From NCBI GenBank assembly GCA_013288985.1, contig JABDAT010000010.1:1-43189 (forward strand): DNA of 43,189 nt. Direction: 5' to 3'. The stretch is from Alphaproteobacteria bacterium. Lineage in GTDB: Bacteria > Pseudomonadota > Alphaproteobacteria > Rickettsiales > JABCZZ01. The position numbers were made by a program, and so were the translations under genes. Shown here piece after piece: positions 8,574 to 15,721 of the stretch (positions are counted from its first letter, which is position 1; every line of letters starts with the position of its first letter). Below the pieces are notes generated by a model. The model was not told the origin of the DNA, searched no databases, and saw only the letters and a program-made list of their open reading frames with translations.

Positions 8574-9695
8574 ATGATTATTCTCTCAGTACTTAAAGAA
8601 ACCGATCCGCATGAGCGGCGCGTTGCCGTGTCATTGGATTCCGTCAAAAAACTTATGACCCTTGGCATCAACATACAGATTGAGGCTGGGGCAGGGGTTG
8701 GCTCAGGCATTTCCGATGCAGCATTTACTGAAGCAGGGGCGCAGGTAAAATCAGACGCGGCTGAAACATTGCAGGGTGCGCAGATAGTGCTGTGCGTTAA
8801 TGCGCCGCCGGCAGGTATTATAGAAAAGCTTTCTGAGGGCGTGCTTCTTATCGGGACATTATCACCCTATAATAACCGCGCGCTGTTAGATGCGCTTGCC
8901 AAGCACAATATCACCGCATTTGCCATGGAGCTGATGCCGCGCATTTCGCGCGCTCAGTCGATGGATGTGCTGTCGTCGCAAGCCAATCTCGCCGGCTACC
9001 GTGCCGTGATTGATGCGGTTGCAACCCTTGGCAAAGCCACGCCCATGATGATGACGGCTGCCGGAACCGTGCCTCCCGCCAAAGTGTTGGTGCTGGGCGC
9101 CGGAGTAGCGGGATTACAGGCCATCGCAACGGCGAAACGTTTGGGCGCTGTGGTGTCTGCATTTGATGTTCGCCCTGCGGTTAAAGAGCAGGTGCAAAGC
9201 CTGGGCGCAAAATTTATTGAAGTGCCTTCAGAAGAGTCGGCGGAGACCAAGGGCGGCTATGCCAAGGAAATGAGTGAGGACTATAAACGCAAGCAGTCCG
9301 CGCTGATTCATGAAACGCTTGCCAAGATGGATGTTGCCATCTGCACCGCACTCATTCCCGGTAAAGCGGCGCCAATACTTATTACTGAGGCAATGGTCAA
9401 AGACATGAAGCCGGGTGCGGTCATTGTTGATCTGGCGGTGGCATCGGGCGGCAATTGCCCGCTTTCAAAACCGGATGAAGTTGTGGTTGCCGGCGGCGTA
9501 ACCATTGTGGGACACACCAATATGCCCAGCCGTGTGGCAACAGATGCGACATCACTTTATGCGCGCAATCTCAGTAACTTTATTAACACTTTATTTACTA
9601 AAGAGAAACAGCTAGCCATTAACTTGGAAGATGAACTGGTGAAGGGTACATTGCTTACGCATCAGGGAAGCATTGTGCACAGCCAGTTTAAATAA
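8574..9695 (+). CDS. pntAA: NAD(P) transhydrogenase subunit alpha part 1 (NAD(H)-binding domain I)
   Basis: 373-aa cytoplasmic domain I of the proton-translocating transhydrogenase, which transfers hydride from NADH to NADP+ using the proton gradient. Seen: ETDPHERRVAVSLDSVKKL at the start, RAQSMDVLSSQANLAGY (126-142), the Rossmann GAGVAG (175-180) followed by FDVRPAVKEQVQSLGAKF, and the C-terminal HTNMPSRVATDAT. The alpha subunit is split into AA and AB, as in Rhodospirillum and most alphaproteobacteria. First gene of a four-gene operon. Confidence 0.96.
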   Translation: MIILSVLKETDPHERRVAVSLDSVKKLMTLGINIQIEAGAGVGSGISDAAFTEAGAQVKSDAAETLQGAQIVLCVNAPPAGIIEKLSEGVLLIGTLSPYNNRALLDALAKHNITAFAMELMPRISRAQSMDVLSSQANLAGYRAVIDAVATLGKATPMMMTAAGTVPPAKVLVLGAGVAGLQAIATAKRLGAVVSAFDVRPAVKEQVQSLGAKFIEVPSEESAETKGGYAKEMSEDYKRKQSALIHETLAKMDVAICTALIPGKAAPILITEAMVKDMKPGAVIVDLAVASGGNCPLSKPDEVVVAGGVTIVGHTNMPSRVATDATSLYARNLSNFINTLFTKEKQLAINLEDELVKGTLLTHQGSIVHSQFK

Positions 9696-9726
9696 TTAAA
9701 TTAAACAGCAGCTTAAAAGAGGTTCT

Positions 9727-10074
9727 ATGATAACGAGCGTGACTACCCATGCAGTGATTGATCCTTTTGTCTTTGGCCTTACAGTGTTTGTACTTGCCTG
9801 CTTTGTAGGCTATTATGTTGTGTGGCGCGTAACTCCCGCTCTGCATACACCACTTATGGCTGTTACTAATGCGGTCTCGGGCATTATTATTGTGGGTGCT
9901 ATCATTGCCATAGGTCCGGGGGAGGGCAGCGTTTCCACATGGCTTGGCTTTGCAGCGGTTACGCTGGCATCGATAAATATTTTTGGCGGTTTCATTGTAA
10001 CGCAGCGCATGTTAAGTATGTTCAAGAAAAAGGTTTCTTTCATTCCACCTAAAGGAGATACGCATGGAAAATAA
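9727..10074 (+). CDS. pntAB: NAD(P) transhydrogenase subunit alpha part 2 (membrane domain)
   Basis: 115-aa membrane subunit carrying the helices that the alpha subunit contributes to the proton channel. Hydrophobic segments lie near 12-34, 43-63 and 69-90. The motif [15 protein letters not shown] is the family hallmark. A good ribosome site (AAGAGG) precedes the ATG. The end overlaps the next gene by 11 nt. Confidence 0.95.
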   Translation: MITSVTTHAVIDPFVFGLTVFVLACFVGYYVVWRVTPALHTPLMAVTNAVSGIIIVGAIIAIGPGEGSVSTWLGFAAVTLASINIFGGFIVTQRMLSMFKKKVSFIPPKGDTHGK

Positions 10075-10534
10075 TAAAGAATGTTCATTCAGCAAATGTA
10101 TAGCTCAATGCGACGGGCGACTTCTGGTGGCATCGCTTGTGGCGTTTCTTCCGCTTTTTGCTTTTGATCTTTTTTACCACAGCATGATATTGATGCCCAC
10201 CTACGAGGCTTCTTCTTTATGGCGCTCGGAAGTGGAAATGTTACGCAACTTCCCCTGGGAAATTGCCAAGCAGGTTGGGTTGAGCTTTGTCCTTACCTGG
10301 ATATTCTTCCAGCATTTTGAAAATAAAGGCATTGGCGAAGGGCTACGTTTTGGCCTTGCCACAGGCCTGCTGATGGGATTGGTCCAGTTCGGAAATTATC
10401 CCTATCTTCCTATCTCTCTGGATTTGGCAGAATGCTGGCTTATCAGGGGCATTATGGAAGGTATCATCGTCGGATGTGTACTGGCACTGGTTGGCTGTAT
10501 GTATGCAAAGCGCTCTGCGAAGCCCTCTGTGTAA
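10064..10534 (+). CDS. Small four-helix membrane protein inserted in the pnt operon, unknown function
   Basis: 156 aa with four predicted membrane helices (about 18-40, 72-92, 97-120, 130-150) and a polar N-terminus containing two Cys. It begins with ATG after an excellent ribosome site (AAAGGAGA), overlaps pntAB by 11 nt, and ends three bases before pntB, so it is co-transcribed and probably translationally coupled with the transhydrogenase. In standard pnt operons pntAB is followed directly by pntB. I do not recognise the family; an accessory or assembly role is possible but is only inferred from position. Confidence 0.75.
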   Translation: MENNKECSFSKCIAQCDGRLLVASLVAFLPLFAFDLFYHSMILMPTYEASSLWRSEVEMLRNFPWEIAKQVGLSFVLTWIFFQHFENKGIGEGLRFGLATGLLMGLVQFGNYPYLPISLDLAECWLIRGIMEGIIVGCVLALVGCMYAKRSAKPSV

Positions 10535-10537
10535 CAC

Positions 10538-11926
10538 ATGACCGGCGTAATTGCGTATCTTTATCTCATAGCTGCGGTTTGCTTTATTCTGACGCTGCGC
10601 GGCCTTTCTTCGCCGGACACCGCACGGCGCGGCAATCTTTACGGCATCATGGGGATGGCGCTTGCCATTACAGTAACGCTTAGCCTTCCAGGGGTTACGG
10701 CCTATGGCTGGATAGCGGCGGGCATTGCGATAGGTGGAACCATAGGAGTATTGATTGCACGGCGTATTGCCATGACATCCATGCCTCAGCTTGTGGCGGC
10801 GTTTCACTCACTGGTGGGGTTTGCCGCCGTGCTGATTGCGACGGCTGCTTTATGGTCGCCGGAGAATTACGGCATCGGGACTGCGGGAAGCATTCACTTC
10901 TCCAGCCTGATTGAAATGAGCCTTGGCGCGGTGATTGGCGCCATCACCTTTTCCGGATCCGTAGTCGCTTTTGCTAAGTTACAGGGATTGGTTTCCGGTA
11001 CGCCGGTGCGGTTTAAAGGTCAGCATTTGCTTAACGCAATATTGCTGCTTGGCATTCTTGCATTGCTGGTGATGTTCTGCATGAGTGAATCACAGGCGAT
11101 GTTCCTTTGCATGACGGCCTGCGCTTTTATTATAGGGTTCCTGCTTATTATCCCCATCGGCGGCGCCGACATGCCGGTGGTTGTCTCCATGCTTAACTCC
11201 TATTCAGGCTGGGCGGCGGCAGGCATAGGCTTTACGCTCGGCAATCCGCTGCTCATTATTGCCGGTGCGTTGATTGGCGCGAGCGGCGCAATTCTTTCTT
11301 ATATCATGTGCAAGGCGATGAACCGCTCCATCATTAATGTAATCCTGGGTGGATTTGGCAGCGCGCCTGCAAGTGCTGCAACCGGCCAGAAAGAGGATCG
11401 TCCGGTCAAAGTGGGCAGCAGCGAAGACGCTGCATTCCTGCTCAAGAACGCCTCTTCAGTGATTATTGTGCCCGGTTATGGCATGGCGGTAGCCCAGGCC
11501 CAGCATGCGGTGCGTGAAATGGCATCCGTTCTTGAGAAAGAAGGAGTGACGGTGCGCTATGCCATTCATCCGGTAGCAGGCCGCATGCCCGGACATATGA
11601 ATGTGCTGCTCGCTGAAGCTAATGTGCCTTACGATCAGGTGTTTGAGCTCGATGATATCAACCGCGAATTTTCCACCGCCGACGTGGCTTACGTGATTGG
11701 TGCCAACGATGTCACAAACCCGGCGGCGAAGAATGATCCTGGCAGCCCGATTTTCGGCATGCCGGTGCTCGATGTTGCAAGCGCAAAAACAGTTATATTC
11801 GTTAAACGCAGCATGAATGCAGGTTACGCAGGCATCGAGAATGCGCTCTTCTACCAGGATAACACGATGATGTTATTCGGCGATGCCAAGAAAGTCACTG
11901 AAGAGCTGGTTAAGGCACTGGGTTAA
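10538..11926 (+). CDS. pntB: NAD(P) transhydrogenase subunit beta
   Basis: 462 aa. The N-terminal two-thirds is membrane domain II, with many helices and hallmark [11 protein letters not shown] and [17 protein letters not shown]. The C-terminal NADP(H)-binding domain III shows [34 protein letters not shown], the [10 protein letters not shown] segment, GMPVLDV and the KRSM...GYAG loop. It starts three bases after the preceding small membrane-protein gene and closes the operon. Full length and intact. Confidence 0.96.
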   Translation: MTGVIAYLYLIAAVCFILTLRGLSSPDTARRGNLYGIMGMALAITVTLSLPGVTAYGWIAAGIAIGGTIGVLIARRIAMTSMPQLVAAFHSLVGFAAVLIATAALWSPENYGIGTAGSIHFSSLIEMSLGAVIGAITFSGSVVAFAKLQGLVSGTPVRFKGQHLLNAILLLGILALLVMFCMSESQAMFLCMTACAFIIGFLLIIPIGGADMPVVVSMLNSYSGWAAAGIGFTLGNPLLIIAGALIGASGAILSYIMCKAMNRSIINVILGGFGSAPASAATGQKEDRPVKVGSSEDAAFLLKNASSVIIVPGYGMAVAQAQHAVREMASVLEKEGVTVRYAIHPVAGRMPGHMNVLLAEANVPYDQVFELDDINREFSTADVAYVIGANDVTNPAAKNDPGSPIFGMPVLDVASAKTVIFVKRSMNAGYAGIENALFYQDNTMMLFGDAKKVTEELVKALG

Positions 11927-11951
11927 ATTCTATAGCCATTCCCCATCATGC

Positions 11952-12028
11952 CATCATTCCCGCGAAGGCGGGAATCTTTATATCAACACGGCAAACTGTT
12001 AGAGACATCCCCGCCTTCGCGGGAATGA
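11952..12028. repeat. Paired GC-rich palindromic repeats between convergent genes
   Basis: Two copies of the same palindrome lie in opposite orientation. The first has the perfect stem ATTCCCGC/GCGGGAAT (11956-11975) with loop GAAG. The second has CCCGC/GCGGG (12010-12023) with loop CTTC and reads as the inverse complement of the first. Together they form one larger inverted repeat of about 75 bp. The ATTCCCGCGAAGGCGGGAAT core is a REP-like sequence common in proteobacterial genomes. It may act as a bidirectional transcription end for pntB and the iron-permease gene, although no T-run directly follows a stem. Confidence 0.8.
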
Positions 12029-12049
12029 CAGTTTTTAATTAGAATTATT

Positions 12050-13582
12050 CTAGAAATGCATTTCGTATTCTACCAGAATACGCGCGGCGTTGGATGCGGC
12101 GCCGTCGCTGACACCCACATAATAGCCCGCCTGATAATTGAGATGGCCAAACAGGCGCCCATACACGGCGGGGCCGATGTAATGTTCTTGGTCATTCCAG
12201 TGCCTGAGTTCGCTGTCTTGTCCTAAGTCGCTCTGGATTTCAATGCCGGGCTGAAAATATTCATTATAGCGGTAGCGCGTGTTCCACAGGAAAACGTAAT
12301 CCGGACCGCCGGCAGCATTCACGCCTACTTCCTGCTCAAATCCGATATTGGCAGTGGTGGTTATCCTGCCGATATCTTTTTGCAGCAGCAATTTGGTTTC
12401 CAATGTATCGGCATCGCCCTGGTGAATGGCATGGTCATAGGCAACCAGAAACCCGGAATCCATCCAGTATTCTCCCGCCTCAAAAAACTGGAAGCGGTTT
12501 TCGAGTTCAAGATCATTAAATGTAAATGTTTCATCGGGATTTTTCTCAAAGCCGCCGCTGACTTCGACTTCCCAGCGGGAATTGATGCCGTATTCAAAAG
12601 CGACTTCCTGTTCCTGGCTATTGTTTTTAGCCGGATTGGCATCGAAAGTGCGGCTGCCGTTATACTCCACGGACAGTTCTCCCTGCTCAACGTTCGGAGA
12701 ATAGATTTCATCAAGCGCATTGGCATTCTCAGGCTGGGCAATGAGTGCCAGTACAATAACCGCAGCCACGGCAGCAATTTCCTTGCGTCTGCTCGTAATG
12801 GCCATGATGGAAACCATCCCCAGAAGTGTGCCCAGATAAAAGAGAACCTCAATAACGTTGGGGCGTGCAGTATAGCCAATCAAACTGTGCAGCGCCTTAC
12901 CGACAACGCTATCTTCCGATAGCAGCCATGAAGTGTTCCACACTGTTGCGGAAAGGCTTGAAAAATACCCGGCGGCGGATAAATTTCCGGCCCCTTGCGA
13001 GCTAAGGCCTGCAACCAGCAGGACAAGCAGCCAGCCAGTGACCTTGAGCATCATCCTTGCCGACATTTTGATAAGGCCCAAATAAAGCATGGTACCGGCA
13101 ATGGTGCCCAGCACAACGCCTATGATGCTACCTATGGTGATGGAGGCGGCGCTCTGGCCTGAAAGAATCATGCCGTAAATAAAGAGGACTATTTCGGAGC
13201 CTTCACGCAATATTGCAAGCCCGATGATGATGGAGAGAGAGAAGCCCGGCAATTTGCCTGTGGCAATATCCTGTCCCACCTGCCTGATTTGACTGACCAT
13301 CTCGCGGGCATGCGTGCGCATCCATATTGCAGTCCAGCCGATAACAATGGCGGCGGTAAAAAGAATGATGGCATTGAAGAATTCCTGCCCCATGCCGGAT
13401 GCGGCATTGGATATGGCTCCGGCAAATAATGCCACGATTCCAGCGCCTGCGAGCCCGCTTCCAAAGCCGCTGATTATCCATACGGCGCGCCCCGGCAGGC
13501 CGCGCGTTGCAGCCAGAACTACACCCAAAATCATAGCGATCTCCAGAATCTCCCTGAAGATAATAATAGCAGTCGATAACAT
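12050..13582 (-). CDS. FTR1-family iron permease fused to a predicted exported beta-barrel domain
   Basis: 510 aa, nearly twice the usual FTR1 length of about 275. Residues 1-255 are a normal seven-helix FTR1 permease with both iron-binding REXXE motifs, REILE (10-14) and REGSE (126-130). At 256-289 comes a stretch with signal-peptide character: Arg-Arg-Lys, a hydrophobic run AAVAAVIVLALIA, then ENANA as a possible cleavage site. Residues 290-510 alternate aromatic and polar residues and end in EYEMHF, a C-terminal Phe as in outer-membrane barrels. The frame is continuous. Either a fused two-part importer or a permease whose last helix doubles as an export signal. It follows the cupredoxin gene by 21 nt, so ferrous/ferric iron uptake is likely. 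Confidence 0.85.
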   Translation of the reverse strand: MLSTAIIIFREILEIAMILGVVLAATRGLPGRAVWIISGFGSGLAGAGIVALFAGAISNAASGMGQEFFNAIILFTAAIVIGWTAIWMRTHAREMVSQIRQVGQDIATGKLPGFSLSIIIGLAILREGSEIVLFIYGMILSGQSAASITIGSIIGVVLGTIAGTMLYLGLIKMSARMMLKVTGWLLVLLVAGLSSQGAGNLSAAGYFSSLSATVWNTSWLLSEDSVVGKALHSLIGYTARPNVIEVLFYLGTLLGMVSIMAITSRRKEIAAVAAVIVLALIAQPENANALDEIYSPNVEQGELSVEYNGSRTFDANPAKNNSQEQEVAFEYGINSRWEVEVSGGFEKNPDETFTFNDLELENRFQFFEAGEYWMDSGFLVAYDHAIHQGDADTLETKLLLQKDIGRITTTANIGFEQEVGVNAAGGPDYVFLWNTRYRYNEYFQPGIEIQSDLGQDSELRHWNDQEHYIGPAVYGRLFGHLNYQAGYYVGVSDGAASNAARILVEYEMHF

Positions 13583-13603
13583 AGAAAATCCTTGAATGAA
13601 ATA

Positions 13604-13933
13604 TTATTTTACGACGATGGTGCCCGTGGTTTCACGATGGAAATCATTGAAGTAGGTATAGGTGCCGGCATCGAGCGGGCCTACAAAGACAGTGATCTCG
13701 CTGTTGGCGCCAACAACTTTTTCGCGGTTCAGATCGCTGCTCTCAAATTCCGCAGGCGATGTATTCATATTCTTTACCGTCAGCTCTATTTTTTGATTGG
13801 CGGGCAGGCTGAGTGTTGCGGGAGAAAAACTGTCGTCCTTAAGAGTAATAACATAATCTCCGGCCTGTGCGGTAACCGCTCCCAATGTGATTGCCATAAA
13901 AGCAATGGCTGAAAGGAGTGAAGTGCGTTTCAT
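13604..13933 (-). CDS. Periplasmic cupredoxin-domain protein (EfeO N-domain/Cupredoxin_1 type)
   Basis: 109 aa with a clear signal peptide (cleavage after AQA, residue 24). The mature part reads as a Cupredoxin_1 fold: FSPATLSLPANQKIELTVKN, the EFESSDLNREKVV block, and GTYTYFNDFHRETTGTIVV. This block is typical of the small periplasmic partner of FTR1 permeases, which handles iron or copper during uptake. It is the first gene of a two-gene operon with the FTR1 fusion, behind a Fur-like site. Confidence 0.88.
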   Translation of the reverse strand: MKRTSLLSAIAFMAITLGAVTAQAGDYVITLKDDSFSPATLSLPANQKIELTVKNMNTSPAEFESSDLNREKVVGANSEITVFVGPLDAGTYTYFNDFHRETTGTIVVK

Positions 13934-13955
13934 AATGATGCCCCTTGATGGATTA

Positions 13956-14010
13956 ATTGTATTTGCAATTGCGAACTATTCTCAATTATTGGCAATTGAT
14001 AATCATTCTT
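13956..14010 (-). promoter_or_regulatory. Promoter with Fur-like box upstream of the cupredoxin-FTR1 operon
   Basis: On the minus strand TTGAGA (13985-13980) and TACAAT (13961-13956) are 18 nt apart, a plausible promoter. At 13992-14010 the plus-strand sequence matches the 19-bp Fur consensus at 13 of 19 positions, with the core TGATAATCATT intact. A weaker, related stretch overlaps the -35 (about 13971-13989). Iron-dependent repression of the uptake genes is inferred. Confidence 0.55.
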
Positions 14011-14183
14011 AACAAGAAAGGCAAGCGGTATTTTATAAATATGTTTATAGCCCGGTTAATAAGGATTATTAATCCCCTATAGGTTGTAAATTGAGGGTTG
14101 TATTTGAAGCTGTTAGGCGTTGTTGTATGGCCGTTTTCCCGTCATCCTGAAAAGTTAAATAGCAGACGAGCTTGTCCGTTTTT

Positions 14184-14247
14184 GTCATGCCGCACCTGTT
14201 GCGGCATCTCCGCTGTGAAGGAGACCCCGCAATGAATGCGGGGTGAC
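14184..14247. repeat. GC-rich repeat of three consecutive hairpins
   Basis: Three perfect stems follow one another: ATGCCGCA/TGCGGCAT (14187-14207), TCTCC/GGAGA (about 14206-14224) and ACCCCGCA/TGCGGGGT (14224-14244). The whole is bounded by GTCAT and its near-complement GTGAC. The transcript could fold as a three-leaf structure. The same three-hairpin plan, with different stems, lies inside mtaB. Confidence 0.7.
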
Positions 14248-14276
14248 TTGCTATGTGTAAGTAATAATACTATAAG

Positions 14277-14305
14277 TTGTAATACAACCTAAGGTAGTTT
14301 ATAAT
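14277..14305 (+). promoter_or_regulatory. Sigma-70 promoter of the nuclease gene, predicting a leaderless mRNA
   Basis: TTGTAA (14277-14282), a 17-nt spacer and a perfect TATAAT (14300-14305). The nuclease ATG is only six bases after the -10, so the transcript should start at or next to the A of the start codon. No ribosome-binding site precedes this ATG, which agrees. Confidence 0.65.
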
Positions 14306-14311
14306 ACGGTA

Positions 14312-14929
14312 ATGAATCGCCGTATAAAATATACTGTACTGATAGCTTTTATATTATGTGGGCATTTAGCCTCCTGCATACAGGCGTCGTCCTTTCATGC
14401 TATGCGCACTTCACCGGAAACCGTAGCTATGCTCATGGGTAAAGCGCGCGTATATGACGGGGATTCGATTTTCTTTGGCAAGGTGGAAGTGCGCATAGAT
14501 GCGCCGGAGATTAATCAGGCCTGCAAGAATAAAGAAAACAGATTCTGGCCCTGTGGCATTGCTGCGCGCGATGCTTTGCGGCAGATGGCGGGGGATGATG
14601 AGGTGCAATGCGCTATCAGCGGCCGCGACAAATATCGCCGCTTGCTGGGGGTGTGTTATGCGGGCAATCGTGATCTCAATGCGGCAATGGTCGAAAGCGG
14701 GCAGGCGATAGCCTATCACCATTTCAGCGAAAGATATGCGAGGGAAGAATTGCAGGCAAAGGCGGCGGGACGCGGCATCTGGCAGGATGCATCTTTCACG
14801 GAGCCTTATTTCTGCCGCCATCCTCATGATGGGCACACATGTTATGAATATGATTTTGCGTTGGGTGAGGGAAGAATGGCTGAAAGCTCGATGATGGAAA
14901 AATCACACGCGGCGGGCATACCAAATTAG
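14312..14929 (+). CDS. Secreted staphylococcal-nuclease-like (thermonuclease family) protein
   Basis: 205 aa. A signal peptide or lipoprotein-like leader covers residues 1-27 (hydrophobic VLIAFILCGHLASC). The SNase domain spans about 45-165: KARVYDGDSIFF, RIDAPEINQACK with the Asp and Glu equivalent to the metal-binding Asp40 and catalytic Glu43, DKYRRLLGVCYA holding the equivalent of Arg87, and the closing AAGRGIWQ. The family's usual spacing between the first catalytic Arg and the Asp is shortened by about three residues here, so activity should be tested. Likely exported, non-specific DNA/RNA hydrolysis in the periplasm or outside. Confidence 0.85.
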   Translation: MNRRIKYTVLIAFILCGHLASCIQASSFHAMRTSPETVAMLMGKARVYDGDSIFFGKVEVRIDAPEINQACKNKENRFWPCGIAARDALRQMAGDDEVQCAISGRDKYRRLLGVCYAGNRDLNAAMVESGQAIAYHHFSERYAREELQAKAAGRGIWQDASFTEPYFCRHPHDGHTCYEYDFALGEGRMAESSMMEKSHAAGIPN

Positions 14930-14948
14930 GAGGCTGATTCTTCAAGGT

Positions 14949-15638
14949 TTAATCAGGAGTATAGCCGAGATCAAGATCGCCAGACTTTTTGTTTTTTGGC
15001 AGGTTCTGTGCATCTGTTGATTGAACATCGACTGGCATGCCAGCACTTCCAGGGATTAATCCTCTTCCTTCTTCGGCGCCGAGTTGTTGTGCTGTTCTAC
15101 GTAATATTTCAGTGCTGACATTTTGTTCCAGTACCTCAGTTACGGCATCAAGAACTAGAGAGGTGCTTGAGCGTGCATCTCTTATCTCTTCTTTCAGTGT
15201 CTCTAATAATACGTTGCGTGTTTGCTGATCTTCATCAAGAATTTTTTTAGTATTGGGGTGCTCTTCGTTTTTACTTTCCTCGACTCCGCCCTTTTTCAGT
15301 TTACCAGCAATAATATCTAATGATTCAGAAGGAGAGGTTGAATCTTTATGGTCAGTATCTATATCTCCGATAATAGTGCCGGACACTAAACTTTGCCAGT
15401 TTTTGGGAGCATCCGTCCTAGGTTCATCAGCAGATAAAGATATACCAGAAGTATTTACAGTTTTTGCGGCTTCAAATGCACTTGCTAATTCACCCGATGC
15501 TGCTGCCAAGGTAAGTGCATCGGCATGATCGATGACAGTGAGTTTGTCTCCTATTAAAAGATTTTTAACAATAGCTGCCTGCTCACTGGTTAGTGTACCA
15601 GTCAAAGTATCTTTATTATCTAAAGTAGCTGACGCCAT
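14949..15638 (-). CDS. Orphan hydrophilic protein (229 aa), candidate secreted effector
   Basis: I do not recognise this protein. It is acidic and Ser/Thr/Asp/Glu-rich, without a signal peptide or membrane helix. Segments 15-65 and 135-190 look helical and the remainder is probably disordered. It is a single-gene unit, with a ribosome site CAGGAAAAG placed somewhat far from the ATG. Its promoter carries the same 11-bp-periodic direct repeat found before virB3 and four other genes, and this is the only basis for suggesting a type IV effector. Confidence 0.7.
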   Translation of the reverse strand: MASATLDNKDTLTGTLTSEQAAIVKNLLIGDKLTVIDHADALTLAAASGELASAFEAAKTVNTSGISLSADEPRTDAPKNWQSLVSGTIIGDIDTDHKDSTSPSESLDIIAGKLKKGGVEESKNEEHPNTKKILDEDQQTRNVLLETLKEEIRDARSSTSLVLDAVTEVLEQNVSTEILRRTAQQLGAEEGRGLIPGSAGMPVDVQSTDAQNLPKNKKSGDLDLGYTPD

Positions 15639-15673
15639 ATATACGATCTTTTCCTGTCTCAGGTTATGCAGTT

Positions 15674-15707
15674 ATAATAACAGAAAAATGTTAAGATATT
15701 ATTACGG
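15674..15707 (-). promoter_or_regulatory. Direct-repeat activator box and -10 upstream of the 229-aa orphan gene
   Basis: Minus strand: CCGTAAT (15707-15701), four bases, TCTTAAC (15696-15690), ten bases, then TATTAT (15679-15674) as the -10. The heptamers start 11 bp apart. There is no -35 in the normal place, as expected for an activator-dependent promoter. Confidence 0.5.
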
Positions 15708-15721
15708 TTTGCTAAAAAACA

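Larger units (their letters stand above)
13934..14311. other. 378-bp intergenic region between the cupredoxin and nuclease genes
   Basis: No gene is visible. It holds the iron-responsive promoter of the minus-strand operon (13956-14010), about 90 bp of AT-rich sequence in which I see nothing specific, a three-hairpin palindromic repeat (14184-14247) and the promoter of the plus-strand nuclease gene (14277-14305). Confidence 0.7.

Noticed and set aside
11956..12036. Classical rho-independent terminator after pntB
   Set aside because: Stems are strong, but the T-run begins nine bases after the second stem; better described as palindromic repeats, with termination only possible.
14252..14288. 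TGTAA repeats 22 bp apart before the nuclease as another copy of the regulatory box
   Set aside because: The expected middle repeat is absent and the second TGTAA is better explained as part of the -35 TTGTAA of a normal promoter.
11927..14311. CRISPR array from the repeated palindromes
   Set aside because: Only two copies in inverted orientation, no regular spacers and no cas genes in the window.
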